From Rhipicephalus microplus (taxonomy: Eukaryota; Arthropoda; Arachnida; Ixodida; Ixodidae), in the NCBI RefSeq assembly GCF_043290135.1, contig NC_134700.1:80411000-80474999 (forward strand): a stretch of 64,000 nt of DNA, given 5' to 3'. Made by a program: the position numbers and the translations under genes. Below the pieces are notes generated by a model. It searched no databases, was not told the DNA's origin, and saw only the letters and a list, made by a program, of their open reading frames with translations. The first letter of the stretch is position 1, and every line of letters starts with the position of its first letter. This document shows positions 20,830 through 30,536 of the stretch, piece by piece.

Positions 20830-21757
20830 CTCTAACGACGTCGGAGCATCTCTCTTTTTAGTCATGTCGGCTCGTTGAGCACTCTCCCCACCCTATCCAA
20901 GGGTTTGTCCTGAAATTTGCGCGCACGCACCCTTCCTCACAATGGCTACAATGCATTTTCCCTCCTTAAAGTCAGAGATTCCATACGCCTAGATAAGCAA
21001 AGAGAAGTTATACACTTTGCAATTTCACGTTCTGTCGACATCTTTTTTCTACAGGAATGCCATTTTAGAACGCTTTTTGATGTCTCATCCTTTGGAGTCG
21101 AAGCCTTTTTTTTTCGTTGGCTGACTCAAGTACGTGCGGAGTAGGAGTTGTGTTGACGACACCAGCGTCACCTCGAGGAGTTCACTGGGTTCATGGTTTT
21201 GACGGTCGCACACTAGCAGTAGAATTTAGTCTTCACAGAAGACGACTCAAGGCGCTTGTAGTATATGCTCCAGCTCAACGTGCAGGCCCTGCCAATTGAT
21301 TGATTCACTCGACTCCTTTATGTTCGACAGCTCCTCGACTTTCTTAGTAGGAGACTTTAACTGTGTTGGGAACACCAAAAGGGATGAGCGCGGACGCAGG
21401 CAGAGCAGGCAATATAGCGGAGCTCGCGCACTGCGACAACTAATCTGTAATTTCAGGCTCAGAGACGTGTCGGTCGAAACTCACGGGGATGTTTTTGTTG
21501 CAACCTGGCAACAGGAATCCCACATGAGCTGGCTAAATCGCTACTATTTTCCTGAAGCGCTAGCCACAGATGTCCTTATTTGCGAAGTCCTGAATTTTCC
21601 ACCGGGCGTGCCACGTTTCATCGACCACTTTCCAGTGTCTGTGAAACCTTTCGCTCAGCAATCTACTACCTTTAGAAACCATTGGACAATGGACACAACA
21701 ATCATACACGACCCGGAAAGCGCAGCAATACTGCTCATTGCACTGGAGCAGGTGTGA
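20830..21757 (+). pseudogene. family A ORF2, apurinic-like endonuclease domain
   Basis: EEP-nuclease motifs in order: FFLQECHF near 21043, VGVVLT near 21127, VGDFNCVG near 21350, LNRYYFP near 21531, and IDHFPV near 21619. The last motif normally reads SDHxP. Frameshifts lie between the blocks. The endonuclease would nick target DNA for target-primed reverse transcription. Confidence 0.78.
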
Positions 21758-21789
21758 GATTGCCCACCTGAACACCGTAACTGGGATGC

Positions 21790-22985
21790 ACTGAAGAACA
21801 GTTGCCGTACTGAACTTATCAAAGCAGGGAGCGAAAAAAAGTGCGTGTGACGACGGAAATAAACGACACCCTGCGAAAAGCACGTATTGTACTAAGAGGC
21901 GAGACACTCACGTTCGCAATGCACGACTATCACGATCAGTTAAAGGCACGGTACAAACTTTTGCTACGTCTTAGCTCACGCGAAGCTGCACAGTCTTTTC
22001 ATATTGGACGAACTGTTTCAGATCCAGCTGTTCTTTGAAGCGTTCGCAACGATCCCTTGGGCGAAAAGTGCATGTTCCTTTCGTTCAGTCGCCAAACAGT
22101 CAACTGTCTAAACGAGCAGAAGATGTAATGAAGGTTTATAAAACACTTTTTTCAATCTTTTCACGGCGAAGAACACGAGCGATGTGAACCATACCACCAG
22201 AGTCAAAGAGTTTTCTGCGGTAATTCACTGCACACTGGAGGAGCTCGGCAATGGTCTGTGCGGCCCAGGGACGTTTGAAGAATTACGCTTCGTGCTTGAG
22301 CAAATGAACACTATTGGTTCGGCTGCCTCTGTTGGGATACCTCTAAGTTTCTACAAAACCTTTTTGATGAATTACAAGTCCATCATTTGATGTTGCTAAA
22401 TAGGCTTCTTGCCGAAGGGATCAGCCATTGGATACGTTTCGAGATAGCCGGACTATACGCATGCTTAAAATCGAAGGAAAGCCATCCGATCCAAAGGCGC
22501 GAAGGCCCATTTCGCTACTTAACTTAGATTTAAGATATTGGCAGTCATCCTAGCACACCGCATAACTACTGTTATTTCGGAAATAATAAAGGACGTACAA
22601 ACGTGTAGTGTTCCAGGCCATACAATTTATTCTTCACTTGCGTAGACTCATAATTTATTCACGTACGCTACAAGAACACCAATATCTGGCATTTTTGTTT
22701 CCTTTGACCGGAAAAAGCCTTTGATTGTGTCGAACGGAACTATCTCTTCGCTGTGAAGAATTGTTACGGCTTCTCAGGACGTTTGACCGAAATTCTCCGT
22801 TTGCTTTACACTCATTTAGAAACATCCTTGGTAGTCAATTGTTATACATCTGTACTTATTGCAGTAAGCAGAGATATTCCACATGGCTGTCCTTCCTCCG
22901 CAATACTCTTCATGATATTTATATAGCCTGTATTGCAACAAAATCAGAAATGCACATCGCACGCATTTTCCAATTACGGAAATCC
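21790..22985 (+). pseudogene. family A ORF2, linker and RT N-terminal part
   Basis: LIKAG, then the KARIVLRGETLTFAM block (21841-22038), the ELRFVLEQMN/GIPLSFYKTF block (22184-22390), then LACDRxxAFD-like and HGCPSSAILF in shifting frames to about 22930. It is parallel to 12545-13900. Truncation near 22985 removes the catalytic YxDD and everything after it. Confidence 0.7.
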
Positions 22986-22999
22986 TATCTATAGACATA

Positions 23000-23335
23000 T
23001 ATCAAATCACCATATAACGCTACCTAAAGAATTGGGCATATCAGGCTTTATACAGATCTCCATATGTGGCCTTATATAACTTGATATGTTCAATTACTGA
23101 TGTGGCCATACATCGGCTTTATACATCCTGATAAACCTAATCCCTTATATACATATATATGTAAGTTGCTGTTTATAGCAATATATGAAAATCTTCTACA
23201 TATGGCTATATATAGAAGCATCCATATAATGTTACATATGGGCTTACACAGATACTCTTTATATATAGCTTTTCATATAATTCATCTATATGAATTCAGC
23301 CTGTATCGCCGGCATATATTATAGCCTCAAAAATA
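23000..23335. repeat. AT-rich imperfect repeat of CATATA/TATATG-type motifs
   Basis: Short motifs such as catata, atatgg and ttatata recur every 25-40 bases with no exact unit. It directly follows the truncation point of family A copy 2. No coding signal. Confidence 0.45.
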
Positions 23336-24650
23336 AATCTACAACTAGAAATATTGCTGTTTGTTAAAAAGTCTGCACGCAGCCGCCATCGTCTCTAAAA
23401 CAAAGGTTGTACGTACACTCGACACTATTGCTCAAGGTATCCTCATCATATCTCGACCTATATTCAAGCAATTATTGCTGAGAATGTAACTTGGCAACTT
23501 ATTTAAAGTTCTGGTGGCCACACGTCACTGTTAGTCTACTTTTTTCGAAGAGATACATTGTGTTTAAATTTAACGCCTTTCTATCGACACTTTGAAAACT
23601 TTTTTGGCGTGTATATTCAGCGTCCATAGTGAGTCCTAAAGTTATATTGACTTGCTGTTGAACGTATGAACTGCGTGTGCATTGAATATTTTAATGAATT
23701 TGATATTCAGCTTTTATAGAGTTCAGCCAAAAGTCGTTGTTTGCAAGCTGGTCATGTATAAGTATAGTGACTAGGAATGGCCTATAGCGTGACTGCTAAA
23801 TTGGTGTCTAAAGGTCTCTCTGCGCGTGAAAGCGGAGGGTATCAGCGATGTTTCCTGCCAATTGGACACTGAAAAATATTCTTTGAAAACGTAACCCATT
23901 TTCCTATCTACCAATAATGCATTGATAACGCAGCAGCCGTAAAGATCTTGTTCAGCAGAAATTCCGGCGTAGGCGTCAGTAGTTCTCATTGAAAAATCAT
24001 CTTGTCCGTGAGCAAAAATTGAGAAAAATGCAAGTAAAATAAGTAAAAAAAATTGGGTCTGAGTGATGATTGAAACTACGCAGGCCATTTGCACGGCAAG
24101 CAAGTGCTCTATTACACAGCTACGCGTCTGCTTGGAAATAAATTACGAGTAACTTCCTCTGGTTGAAAGTGCAGGAAAAGTAACTTTCATGTTGAACACA
24201 TGGATCTTGTGTACACATTTCAAAGCACATCATTTATTATCGCCGCATTATTGCATGGTACGAGCGTAGATTGCCATAGGACATCACAACACGTTATTAT
24301 CAACGTGACTTCGCGGTATAAAGGCAGCTTACCTTTACAAGAGACACACACGTTACTGCGCATATTGTCTCAAGACTGCGTAGTGAATACATATCAAGTT
24401 CGAGAACATTTTACGCACATAATATTGCTCGTGCTTTAAACTATGCTACCCTTTTTTTTACACAAGATGCAGCCACGTGCCAAACCTTCACTTAGACAAG
24501 ACACCTTCAACTTTCTCATTTACACAGTAGTATTCCACAATTGAAAATGTTCAAGTAGCATTATACATTAAAAAGTACACACTGAGTGGTTGAATTACGC
24601 ACAAGGGACAGAATATTGCTATCTCATTCATCTTAAAAGTGGGGCTGAAT
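23336..24650. other. no recognisable feature
   Basis: Only short chance frames are found here. I see no element motif, tandem repeat or exon-like pattern on either strand. Confidence 0.5.
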
Positions 24651-24689
24651 GGTCCCCCAGTTTTTGCTTTACACAGTAGCAAGACCTAA

Positions 24690-24835
24690 ATGCCAACCAC
24701 TGGCACGCGTACTCCCGCACCTACGCGTCAAAATCGTCTAGTCGCACCCGTGGAGGAAAAGGGCGCGCAACCACTGGTACGCGTCGGCACTCGCGCCTGC
24801 TCGCGTCGTGCCACTGTAGTCGCGCCTAGCTGACA
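24690..24835 (+). repeat. GC-rich pair of imperfect repeats upstream of the Harbinger-like gene
   Basis: Two copies of an aaccactgg(c/t)acgcgt unit start near 24695 and 24770. Both are followed by CpG-rich sequence with acgcgtc, in otherwise AT-rich surroundings. A TTTATAAAT box lies at about 24946, roughly 215 bases before the first exon's ATG. This may be the promoter region of the transposase gene or part of its terminal sequence. Confidence 0.35.
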
Positions 24836-25163
24836 CGCAGTCTTGCTAGAGCTTTTGGTGTGAAACGGCCAAAGCATTGCCTGAAAAGGCTGGCTCTTCA
24901 AACCTTTGTTACTCTTCTTCGAGCCGTGGAGGAGCTTTTATAAATCAAAATAGTAGATGTTATTTGTGAATCGACACCTCTCCCAATTATTTAGTCTGTT
25001 CAATATAAATCAAGTCAATAGTGTCCATCGTATTCGCGTGTCATCGACTTCAACATCAGCACTCACGCGCCAATTTCTTTTCTTTTTCCATGCGTGCTCC
25101 TATTGACGTGTGGACGTTTGTTTGACTGTTTCACGAAGCTTTCCTCGTGTGTTTCTCGCAACC

Positions 25164-25330
25164 ATGCCTGCGGTGCCGGCTGTCTCCCGCAGGATTAGAG
25201 CAGTTTTGACCACGAGACTCGTGCTCCTTATGCTGCTCATGAAAAAGAGGAAGCAACTACGCGAGCAGCGGCAAGCTCGCCTTGTGTGGATTCGCCCTGT
25301 TTTATTGGCGCGTAAGCAAGAAGGCCTGCG
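25164..25330 (+). pseudogene. PIF/Harbinger-like transposase, exon 1
   Basis: The ATG at 25164 sits in a good context (gcaaccATGc). The exon encodes MPAVPAVSRRIRAVL and then a basic stretch, KKRKQLREQRQARLVWIRPVL. It resembles the Arg-rich, VRP-containing N-terminus of Harbinger proteins. The exon ends at a consensus donor, CTGCG|GTAAGT, leaving a codon open by two bases. An alternative in-frame ATG at 25110 is less likely. Confidence 0.6.
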
Positions 25331-25871
25331 GTAAGTTCGTCAGTACAGTGTCTTTCTTGACCTCGTTCAGTCTCATTTGAACGTGACTTCGTGCTGTTTG
25401 ATCGCTCCTGACTGAAATAAACAGCAATGACACCTAAAACAATGAATAGAAGCAAAGTAAACAAAGCCAATATTACGAAATACAAATAAACGTGCAAGGA
25501 CAAGAAATAAACAAGGCGAATGAAGACCACGTCTTTGACAATGGAGCACAAATACGTATGTTGTATTCAAACCCACCGCCTCTTGAAGCGTTTGGTTGTA
25601 GTAGCAAGTGAGTGCACAGCCAATTGAGAAATGTTGCATGCATGGCCAAGCAAACTTCTATATATTTAGTCATAGGCCATATTCAGCCATAAAACGAAAG
25701 CTGCAGGAAAAATTTGACCGAAAGAATACTGTAATATATCTTAAATCTCATATGTGCTTGAAATTTCGATCAGGAATTCGGCGTTAAAAGAGGTACATTG
25801 CTGGTTCGCATTCACTTTTTTTCCCTGTAAGAACCTGTTCAATCACTGTAATCTGCTTTTTTTTTCAACAG

Positions 25872-26035
25872 ACGAAACGAATGCGCGAAGGGGATCATGG
25901 ATTTTTTTTTAAGTTTTATCGAATGACGGCAGCACTCTTTGATGTGCTGATTAGCTTTATAGCTCTGGACCTGATGAACATCCACGTGTCGAGGGAAACT
26001 CTCGAGCCTGGTGAACGGCTTGCAATAACCTTGAG
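25872..26035 (+). pseudogene. PIF/Harbinger-like transposase, exon 2
   Basis: After a T-rich tract and cag acceptor (25869-25871), the frame reads FFFKFYRMTAALFDVL and then EPGERLAITLR. This is the classical Harbinger N-terminal signature (YFRMSxxxFxxLL ... ERLAVTLRxLA). The donor AG|GTTAGC at 26036 leaves phase 2. Exon 1 phase does not match this frame. A one-base change in the nine-T run at 25902-25910 would explain the mismatch. Confidence 0.68.
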
Positions 26036-26296
26036 GTTAGCGATATTGAGGTAAAACTTGCGACATAGCATTAAGTGAATGTAAGTGCCAAGAAAAATAG
26101 CTTTGAATCACTTTATTTGTTCATTGTTTCACGCTCATTGTTTCAGTTACCTTGCATGAGGGCAAGATATCCCCTCTGTTGCTCTGGCATATCGAGTGGG
26201 AATCGAAACTGCCGCTTGTGCATTCACGAAACGTGCGACGCAATCTGGAAAGGCTAAAGGATCATGTCATGAAGTTAAGCGGTTCATGATTCCGTT

Positions 26297-26635
26297 TTAG
26301 AGTTGGTTACCTGGTAGGCAAACCCTGAAAGCAGCATAGAAAGGTTCCGCCTTAAAGCAAAGCGAGGACTCATAATCAGAGAGGAGATAGCGCATATTTC
26401 TTGATTGCTGCAATACATGTTCACAAAAGCCCGACCAACAATCAAGTGATGTCAAGAGAATTTTGTTGCGTTGAGGTATACGGCCAGATTTGAGCCATCG
26501 TGGTAGATAGAGAGCAATGAATTGCTCCTCAATACAAGCAGGGAACGCATGATAGACCGCAATATGCATCGCAAACTTATGCATCCAGAATAAATGATCA
26601 CTGCCACCCTGCTGGTTTCTTGAAACACTATTCAC
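26297..26635 (-). CDS. 112-codon open frame, unknown, in Harbinger intron 2
   Basis: This open frame (WMHKFAMHIAVYHAFPAC, then YLPRWLKSGRIPQRNK) has no match to any family I recognise. It lacks repeats and low complexity, so it is worth listing. It lies between exon 2 and the RTE insertions. It could be a fragment of another element or a chance frame. 26040-26290 and 26640-27130 show nothing else. Confidence 0.25.
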   Translation of the reverse strand: MNSVSRNQQGGSDHLFWMHKFAMHIAVYHAFPACIEEQFIALYLPRWLKSGRIPQRNKILLTSLDCWSGFCEHVLQQSRNMRYLLSDYESSLCFKAEPFYAAFRVCLPGNQL

Positions 26636-27230
26636 TTACGACTCTTCTCCCAAGAGAGGTGGCTGGTCCTTTGTGTATTTGTTACTTTTATTATCCTGAA
26701 GGTGTTTCGAAAACGTGCATGTTCACTGACACCACGCACTGCGCCTAACATTTTGTCATACTTGACTTCACTTCCTAACTCTTTGTATCCCTTTTTTTTG
26801 CAATCTAACAAACCTTCTCACAATGTGATGAGCCCAGGCCCACTTTTTCTCTAAATTTCAACCAGAATGCCATTAATCTCTGTTTGCTCTGTGATCCGCC
26901 AGGATGTAATGATGATGAAATGTGTAGTCGTACTAGTTATTTGTTTTAAACGATGTTACAAGACATCTGTAATTCGAACTTATTTTACACTGCAATTCCT
27001 TTTTTTCTTTCTTTTGTGTCAGTGTGTTTTTCTCTCTTTTTTGCTAAAGCACTGCGAATTCATCAGAGTTCCATATTATAACTATCCCAGAAAATGCTTA
27101 ATTTATTTTTCTCAGCCATGAATTGTTGGGAAGCTTAGTAGGCTCACCTGGGTTCTCTCTGTGCATACTTAGCTAATTTTTTTTTCATTTATGCCTTCAC
27201 AAATACTGTAACTGATAAGTGCAGCATGAA

Positions 27231-27979
27231 TCATCATCATCATCATCAGCTTGACTACGTCCACTGCAGGACAAAGGCCTCTCCCATGTTCCGCCAGTTA
27301 ACCCGGTCCTGTGCTTGCTGCTGCCAGTATATACCCGCAAACTTCTTAATCTCATCTGCCCACCTAACCTTCTGTCTCCCCCTAACCCGCTTTCCTTCTC
27401 TGGAAATCCAGTTAGTTACCCTTAACGACCAGCGGTTATCCTGTCTACGCGCTACATGCCCGGCCCAGGTCCGTTTCTTCTTCTTGATTTCAGCTATGAT
27501 ATCCTTAACCCCCGTTTGTTCCCTAATCCACTCTGCTCTCTTCTTGTCTCTTAAGGTTACACCTACCATTTTTCTTTCCATTGCTCGCTGCGTCGTCCTC
27601 AACGTAAGCTGAATCCTCTTTGTAAGTCTCCAGGTTTCTGCTCCGTAGCTTAGTAACGGCAAGATACAGCTGTTATACACCTTTCTCTTGAGGGATAGTG
27701 GCAATCTACCTGTCATAATTGGAGAGTGCTTGCCAATGTGCTCCACCCCATTCTTATTCTTCTAGTTACTTCAATCTCGTGGTTCGGCTCCGCGGTTATT
27801 ACCTGCCCTAAGTAGACATAGTCTTTTACAACTTGAAGTGCACTATTACCTATCTCGAAGCGCTGCTCTTTTACGAGGTTGTTTTACATTACTTTCGTTT
27901 TCTGCAGATTCATTTTAAGACCTACCTTTCTGCTCTCCCTGTCTAGTTCCGTAATCAGGAGTTGCAATTCGTCCCGACA
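27231..27979 (-). mobile_element. RTE-like LINE 3' end, copy 1
   Basis: The minus strand encodes the RT end (ELDRESRKVGLKMNLQKTKV, then YVYLGQVI, 27790-27975) and the C-terminal region (27255-27746: LLSYGAETWRLTK, then MVGVTLRDKKRAEWIREQTG, then WAGHVARRQDNRW). Its 3' tail is a short (atg)n array at 27231-27246. It is 5'-truncated. Flanking catga on both sides fits a target duplication. The plus-strand frame over it is a shadow. Confidence 0.85.
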
Positions 27980-27980
27980 T

Positions 27981-27981
27981 G

Positions 27982-28025
<44 letters not shown>

Positions 28026-28437
28026 GCCTGACTACGTCCACTGCAGGAGAAAGGCCTCTCCCATGTTTCGCCAGTTAACCCGGTCCTGTGCTTGCTGCTG
28101 CCAATTTATACCCGCAAACTTCTGAATCTCATCTGCCCACCTAACCTTCTGTCTCCCTCTAACCCGCTTGCCTTCTCTTGGAATCCAGTTAGTTACCCTT
28201 AACGACCAGCGGTTATCTTGTCTACGCGCTACATGCCCGGCCCATGTCCATTTCTTCTTCTTGATTTTAGCTATGATATCCTTAACTCCCGTTTGTTCCC
28301 TAATCCACTCTGCTCTCTTCTTGTCTCTTAAGGTTACACCTACCATTTTTCTTTCCATTGCTCGCTGCGTCGTCCTCAATTTAAGCTGAACCCTCTTTGT
28401 AAGTCTCCAGGTTTCTGCTCCATAGCTAAGTACCCTG
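27981..28437 (-). mobile_element. RTE-like LINE 3' end, copy 2
   Basis: It has the same C-terminal protein as copy 1 with few differences, a longer (atg)n tail at 27981-28024, and 5' truncation at about 28437. The sequence after it resumes acagcatgaac at 28483, matching gcagcatgaa before copy 1 at 27223. The two copies are therefore arranged head to tail at one site. Confidence 0.85.
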
Positions 28438-28487
28438 GTGCAGTATCTGGCCACTACCTCCCACATGCATACGTCAAATAACACAGC

Positions 28488-28760
28488 ATGAACATAAAAG
28501 AGCAAATCAGAAAACTGAAATCACCAGATTGGCCGAATTAGGCATTGGTCTAGTTGGTTTTGCACGATTCTAAACTGCAGTAAAATTACAGGGTTCACAA
28601 AGCTAGAGAGGACACGTGATGTGAAGCACATATGAGTGATGTTGCGTCTTTACTAATTTCATGCGTCATTCGTAATTAGGTGTACTGTACAACTTAAGTG
28701 CAGTAAATCACCCCATTGACTGCCTCTTTTCAATGAGGGACCCTTGGCAATAGAGAAAGA
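28488..28760 (+). repeat. segmental duplication, unit 1 (other part at 27145-27230)
   Basis: 27145-27230 joined to 28488-28760 is homologous to 29090-29410. Shared blocks include tctctctgtgcatac, aactgaaatcaccagattgg and gtaaaattacagggttc. The RTE pair interrupts this unit. The duplicated stretch is the intron flanking Harbinger exon 3. 28760-28920 holds nothing more. Confidence 0.7.
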
Positions 28761-28935
28761 AAAGTGGCGTGAGTGAGATGACAGCAGTGTAAAGTAATGG
28801 CTTTTAATAGAACGGGTTCCGCAGAACCCCATTTTGAAAATCATTGGTTTTAGTAATGTGCTCTCTGTATATTTGTTTTGTCTAATGGCAGGTTCTTTCT
28901 TGTTGAAGTATGACATTTTTTGTTTGTACTTCCAG

Positions 28936-29083
28936 ACACCTAGCGAAGCAGACTGGAATTGTATTGCTGAAGGATTTGATTCACGGCGGTAGTTACCGAA
29001 CCGATCGGGTGCCATTGACAGCTAGGAAGCATGTAGGTATCGTCTGTCTACCAAAATCTGGCAGAAAATTCTTCAACTATAAG
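28936..29083 (+). pseudogene. PIF/Harbinger-like transposase, exon 3
   Basis: Acceptor tttgtacttccag at 28923-28935, donor AAG|GTAAAA at 29084. The first base completes the Arg codon left by exon 2, and the next residues are HLA. This restores the family motif TLRHLA across the junction. Later text (RKHVGIVCLPKSGRKFFNYK) matches the DGKHxxIxxPxxSGSxxxNYK region. The first DDE aspartate in DGKH is replaced by Ala (ARKH), and about 60 residues usually present between HLA and DGKH are missing. No later exon with the rest of the DDE domain was found. Confidence 0.65.
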
Positions 29084-29089
29084 GTAAAA

Positions 29090-29410
29090 GCTCGCTTGTA
29101 TTCTCTCTGTGCATACTCAGCTAAATTTTTCATTTATGCCTACACAAATACTGCATCTGATAAGTGCAACATGAACATAGAAGTGGAGATAAGAAAACTG
29201 AAATCACCAGATTGGCAAGATGAGGTATTGGTCTAATTGGTTTTTGAACGATTCTAAAGTGCAGTAAAATTACAGGGTTCTCGAAAACTAGAGAGGACAC
29301 ATGATGTGAAGCCCACACAAGTGGTGTTGCGTCTTTCCTAATTTCATTCGTTTTAGTAAACCGGTGTATTGTACAATTTTAGTGGAGTAAATCACCAGAT
29401 TGACTGCCAC
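29090..29410 (+). repeat. segmental duplication, unit 2 (uninterrupted)
   Basis: This is intron sequence immediately after Harbinger exon 3, homologous to 27145-27230 plus 28488-28760. It shows the empty form of the RTE insertion site (gtgcaacatgaacatag). Confidence 0.7.
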
Positions 29411-29797
29411 TGTTTAAGCAAATCGTTGTGATCTATGCCACACTTTTGAGGATACGTGAAATGGTAACACATGTAGTAATTATAGTACTGTTGCATTCAC
29501 TGTTAGTGAATGTTTACAGTGGGGCGGGTGATCGCTTTGGTAATGGAGGTATTGTTGTCGATCCGTTGGTTTGCGATATAGGGTTGTAGAAAGCTTGTCC
29601 TCTTCTATCGTTAAGGTGACATCAAGAAAATTTACGGTTACTTGCGAGTGTGTGTGTCTGAAGTGTATGTTCGGATTCACAACATTGTAAGTGTCAATAA
29701 AGCTGAGAAGTTCGTCCTCGCTTTGGGTCTAAATAAGAAAAATGTCATCTATGTATCTTCTGTATAACAGTGGTTTCAAGGAACTTTGTGCAAGTAA

Positions 29798-30280
29798 TTA
29801 CGATTCTAGCTTTCCCATAAATATGATGGCATACTTGGGTGCTATTTTGGTGCCCATAGCGGTCCCGCTGATTTGTCGAAAATACTCGAATGAATTTAAT
29901 TCGAGGACCATCCTCGTCATAGTTGCAATGGCAGAGAAATCTGGGGTGTTAGATTGTCTATGGTTTGGGTACATGTTTTGTAATGCAGCTATGCCGTCAT
30001 CGTGAGGAATATTTGTATACAATGAAGAGACATCAAGAGTAACCAAGTACAAGTTTTTCGGCACACACAGACCTGCAATGTCTTGAAGAAAATGTGTGGT
30101 GTCTTTTATGTACGACGTGAGGGTACATGGAATGTGGCTTCTTAGTTTGTCCACGTACCCTGATATGGGTTTCGTTATTGTACCGATGCATGATATGATT
30201 GGTCGATCTGGGCTACCGGGTTTATGAATTTTTGGGAGGATGTATAAGCGACCTGGACGAGGGTATGCTGCTCGCATCAA
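29798..30280 (-). pseudogene. Penelope-like RT core
   Basis: A 160-codon open block. It starts at RPGRLYILPKIHKPG, includes the first catalytic Asp in LVTLDVSSLYTN, and ends with the start of the B domain (SGTAMGTKIAPKYAIIFMG). The second catalytic motif expected just after this block is in a shifted, degraded stretch. The RT would make cDNA for telomere-like or target-primed insertion. Confidence 0.85.
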
Positions 30281-30296
30281 TTTGTGGTCAGTGTTG

Positions 30297-30536
30297 ATTG
30301 ATTGATTTGTGGGGTTTAACGTCCCAAAACCACCTATAGAATATGAGAGACGCCGTAGTGGAGGGCTCCGGAAATTTAGACCACCTGGGGTTCTTTAACG
30401 TGCACCCAAATCCGAGCCCACGGGCCTTCAACATTTCCGCCTCCATCGGAGATGCAGCCACCACAGCCAGGATTCGAACCAACGACCTGTGGGTCAGCAG
30501 CCGAGTACCTTAGCCACTATACCACCACGGCGAGGC
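30297..30536 (-). mobile_element. Ruka-like tRNA-derived SINE, copy 4
   Basis: Full-length minus-strand copy with tail attgattgattt at the low-coordinate end and head ccaccacggcgaggc. A perfect 14-base duplication, tgtggtcagtgttg, is at 30283-30296 and 30537-30550. It splits the Penelope-like RT. Confidence 0.92.

Larger units (their letters stand above)
19411..22985 (+). mobile_element. L1/Tx1-like LINE family A, copy 2
   Basis: It has the ORF1 zinc-knuckle region, an endonuclease and the first part of the RT in the right order. It stops abruptly in the middle of the RT at about 22980, next to an AT-rich repeat. The beginning (19411-19850) has no clear protein. Confidence 0.7.

Noticed and set aside
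27226..27612. Plus-strand frame with His-rich start
   Set aside because: It is the shadow of the RTE reverse-strand protein. The His run is the tail repeat.
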